Assembly (NCBI GenBank): GCA_937927885.1
Contig: CALEZJ010000093.1
Location: 1 to 6,004, forward strand
Direction: 5' to 3'
Length of the DNA stretch: 6,004 nt
From: an uncultured Paracoccaceae bacterium
GTDB taxonomy: Bacteria; Pseudomonadota; Alphaproteobacteria; Rhodobacterales; Rhodobacteraceae
Below, in pieces: positions 5,816-6,004 of this stretch. Position 1 is the first letter of the stretch. Every line of letters starts with the position of its first letter. The notes below the pieces were generated by a model, which saw nothing but the letters and a program-made list of their open reading frames with translations, did not search any database and was not told the origin of the DNA. The position numbers were made by a program, and so were the translations under genes.

Positions 5816-6004
5816 GCGGGAACCCTCCGGGGTTTGGAGCCTGCCGGGCGAAACCGGTCGGCGAGGCCCAGAAGGCCCTTTGGCAGCACCAGCGTCACGA
5901 GGATGAACAGCGCGCCCAAGGCGAACAGCCACAGATCGGGGAAATTGGCGGTCAGCCAGCTTTTCAGGCCGACCACCACCAGCGCGCCCAGTGCCGCGCC
6001 GACC
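5812..6004 (-). CDS. urtC: Urea ABC transporter permease UrtC, C-terminal part (5' end beyond window)
   Basis: The last 63 residues and the stop codon of an inner-membrane permease, reading VGAALGALVV... and ending RRVPA. The fragment shows the final hydrophobic helices (about ALGALVVVGL and LWLFALGALFILVTLVLP) and the motif PKGLLGL, conserved at the C-terminus of UrtC and LivM permeases. The KSWLTANFPDLWLF segment fits UrtC better than LivM, and the order with urtD and urtE supports this. UrtC pairs with UrtB to form the transmembrane path for urea. Its TGA overlaps the urtD ATG by four bases. The rest of the gene, and presumably urtB and urtA, lie beyond the right edge. Confidence 0.88.
   Translation of the reverse strand, partial: VGAALGALVVVGLKSWLTANFPDLWLFALGALFILVTLVLPKGLLGLADRFRPAGSKPRRVPA

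Noticed and set aside
5816..5932. N-terminal extension of urtD from ATG 5932
   Set aside because: The stretch encodes the UrtC C-terminus in another frame, and ATG 5815 has a good ribosome binding site and the ATGA overlap with urtC.
1..6004. CRISPR array, tRNA/rRNA genes, insertion sequence or prophage
   Set aside because: I saw no regularly spaced repeats, no tRNA-like cloverleaf or rRNA sequence, and no transposase, integrase or phage protein signatures.

Overview
The window is GC-rich, dense, single-copy bacterial DNA, and its protein signatures point to an alphaproteobacterium, most likely a member of the Rhodobacteraceae (Paracoccus/Rhodobacter-like). The evidence is the alpha-type SerC N-terminus ([16 protein letters not shown]), a SerB of the Rhodobacteraceae type, an intergenic GAGTATTT...AAGATGAAG motif that I remember from this family, and one GTTC-N7-GTTC sequence, the known alphaproteobacterial LexA box pattern. 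This is a judgement from recognition; no database search was made.

Layout. (1) Positions 1-554, minus strand: the N-terminal 184 codons of serC (phosphoserine aminotransferase), running off the left edge. (2) Positions 555-711: a 157-nt divergent intergenic region rich in inverted repeats, which would form a structured serC 5' leader. (3) Positions 712-1590, plus strand: complete serB (phosphoserine phosphatase). (4) Positions 1675-3216, plus strand: a YjgR/DUF853-type HerA-like ATPase, preceded by an intergenic motif and a hairpin. (5) Positions 3217-3360: a convergent intergenic gap with a perfect LexA-like box and no convincing gene. (6) Positions 3361-4278, minus strand: an EamA/DMT-family membrane transporter. 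Its promoter region holds a perfect 22-bp palindrome that overlaps a predicted -10 box. (7) Positions 4342-6004, minus strand: the 3' end of a urea ABC-transporter operon, urtC (partial), urtD and urtE, tightly packed (4-nt overlap, then a 1-nt gap).

How the genes work together. SerC and SerB catalyse the last two steps of the phosphorylated serine pathway and are transcribed divergently from one regulatory region. UrtC, UrtD and UrtE are a permease subunit and the two ATPases of a high-affinity urea importer, used for nitrogen scavenging. The DMT carrier is downstream of urtE on the same strand but appears to have its own promoter and operator, so it may be regulated separately. The HerA-like ATPase has no known link to serine metabolism and may only share a transcript with serB.

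I did not find an obviously new multi-gene system. The most interesting signals are regulatory: the palindromic operator before the DMT gene, the structured serC leader, the near-perfect dyad between serC and serB, and an SOS-box-like sequence where no gene is expected.
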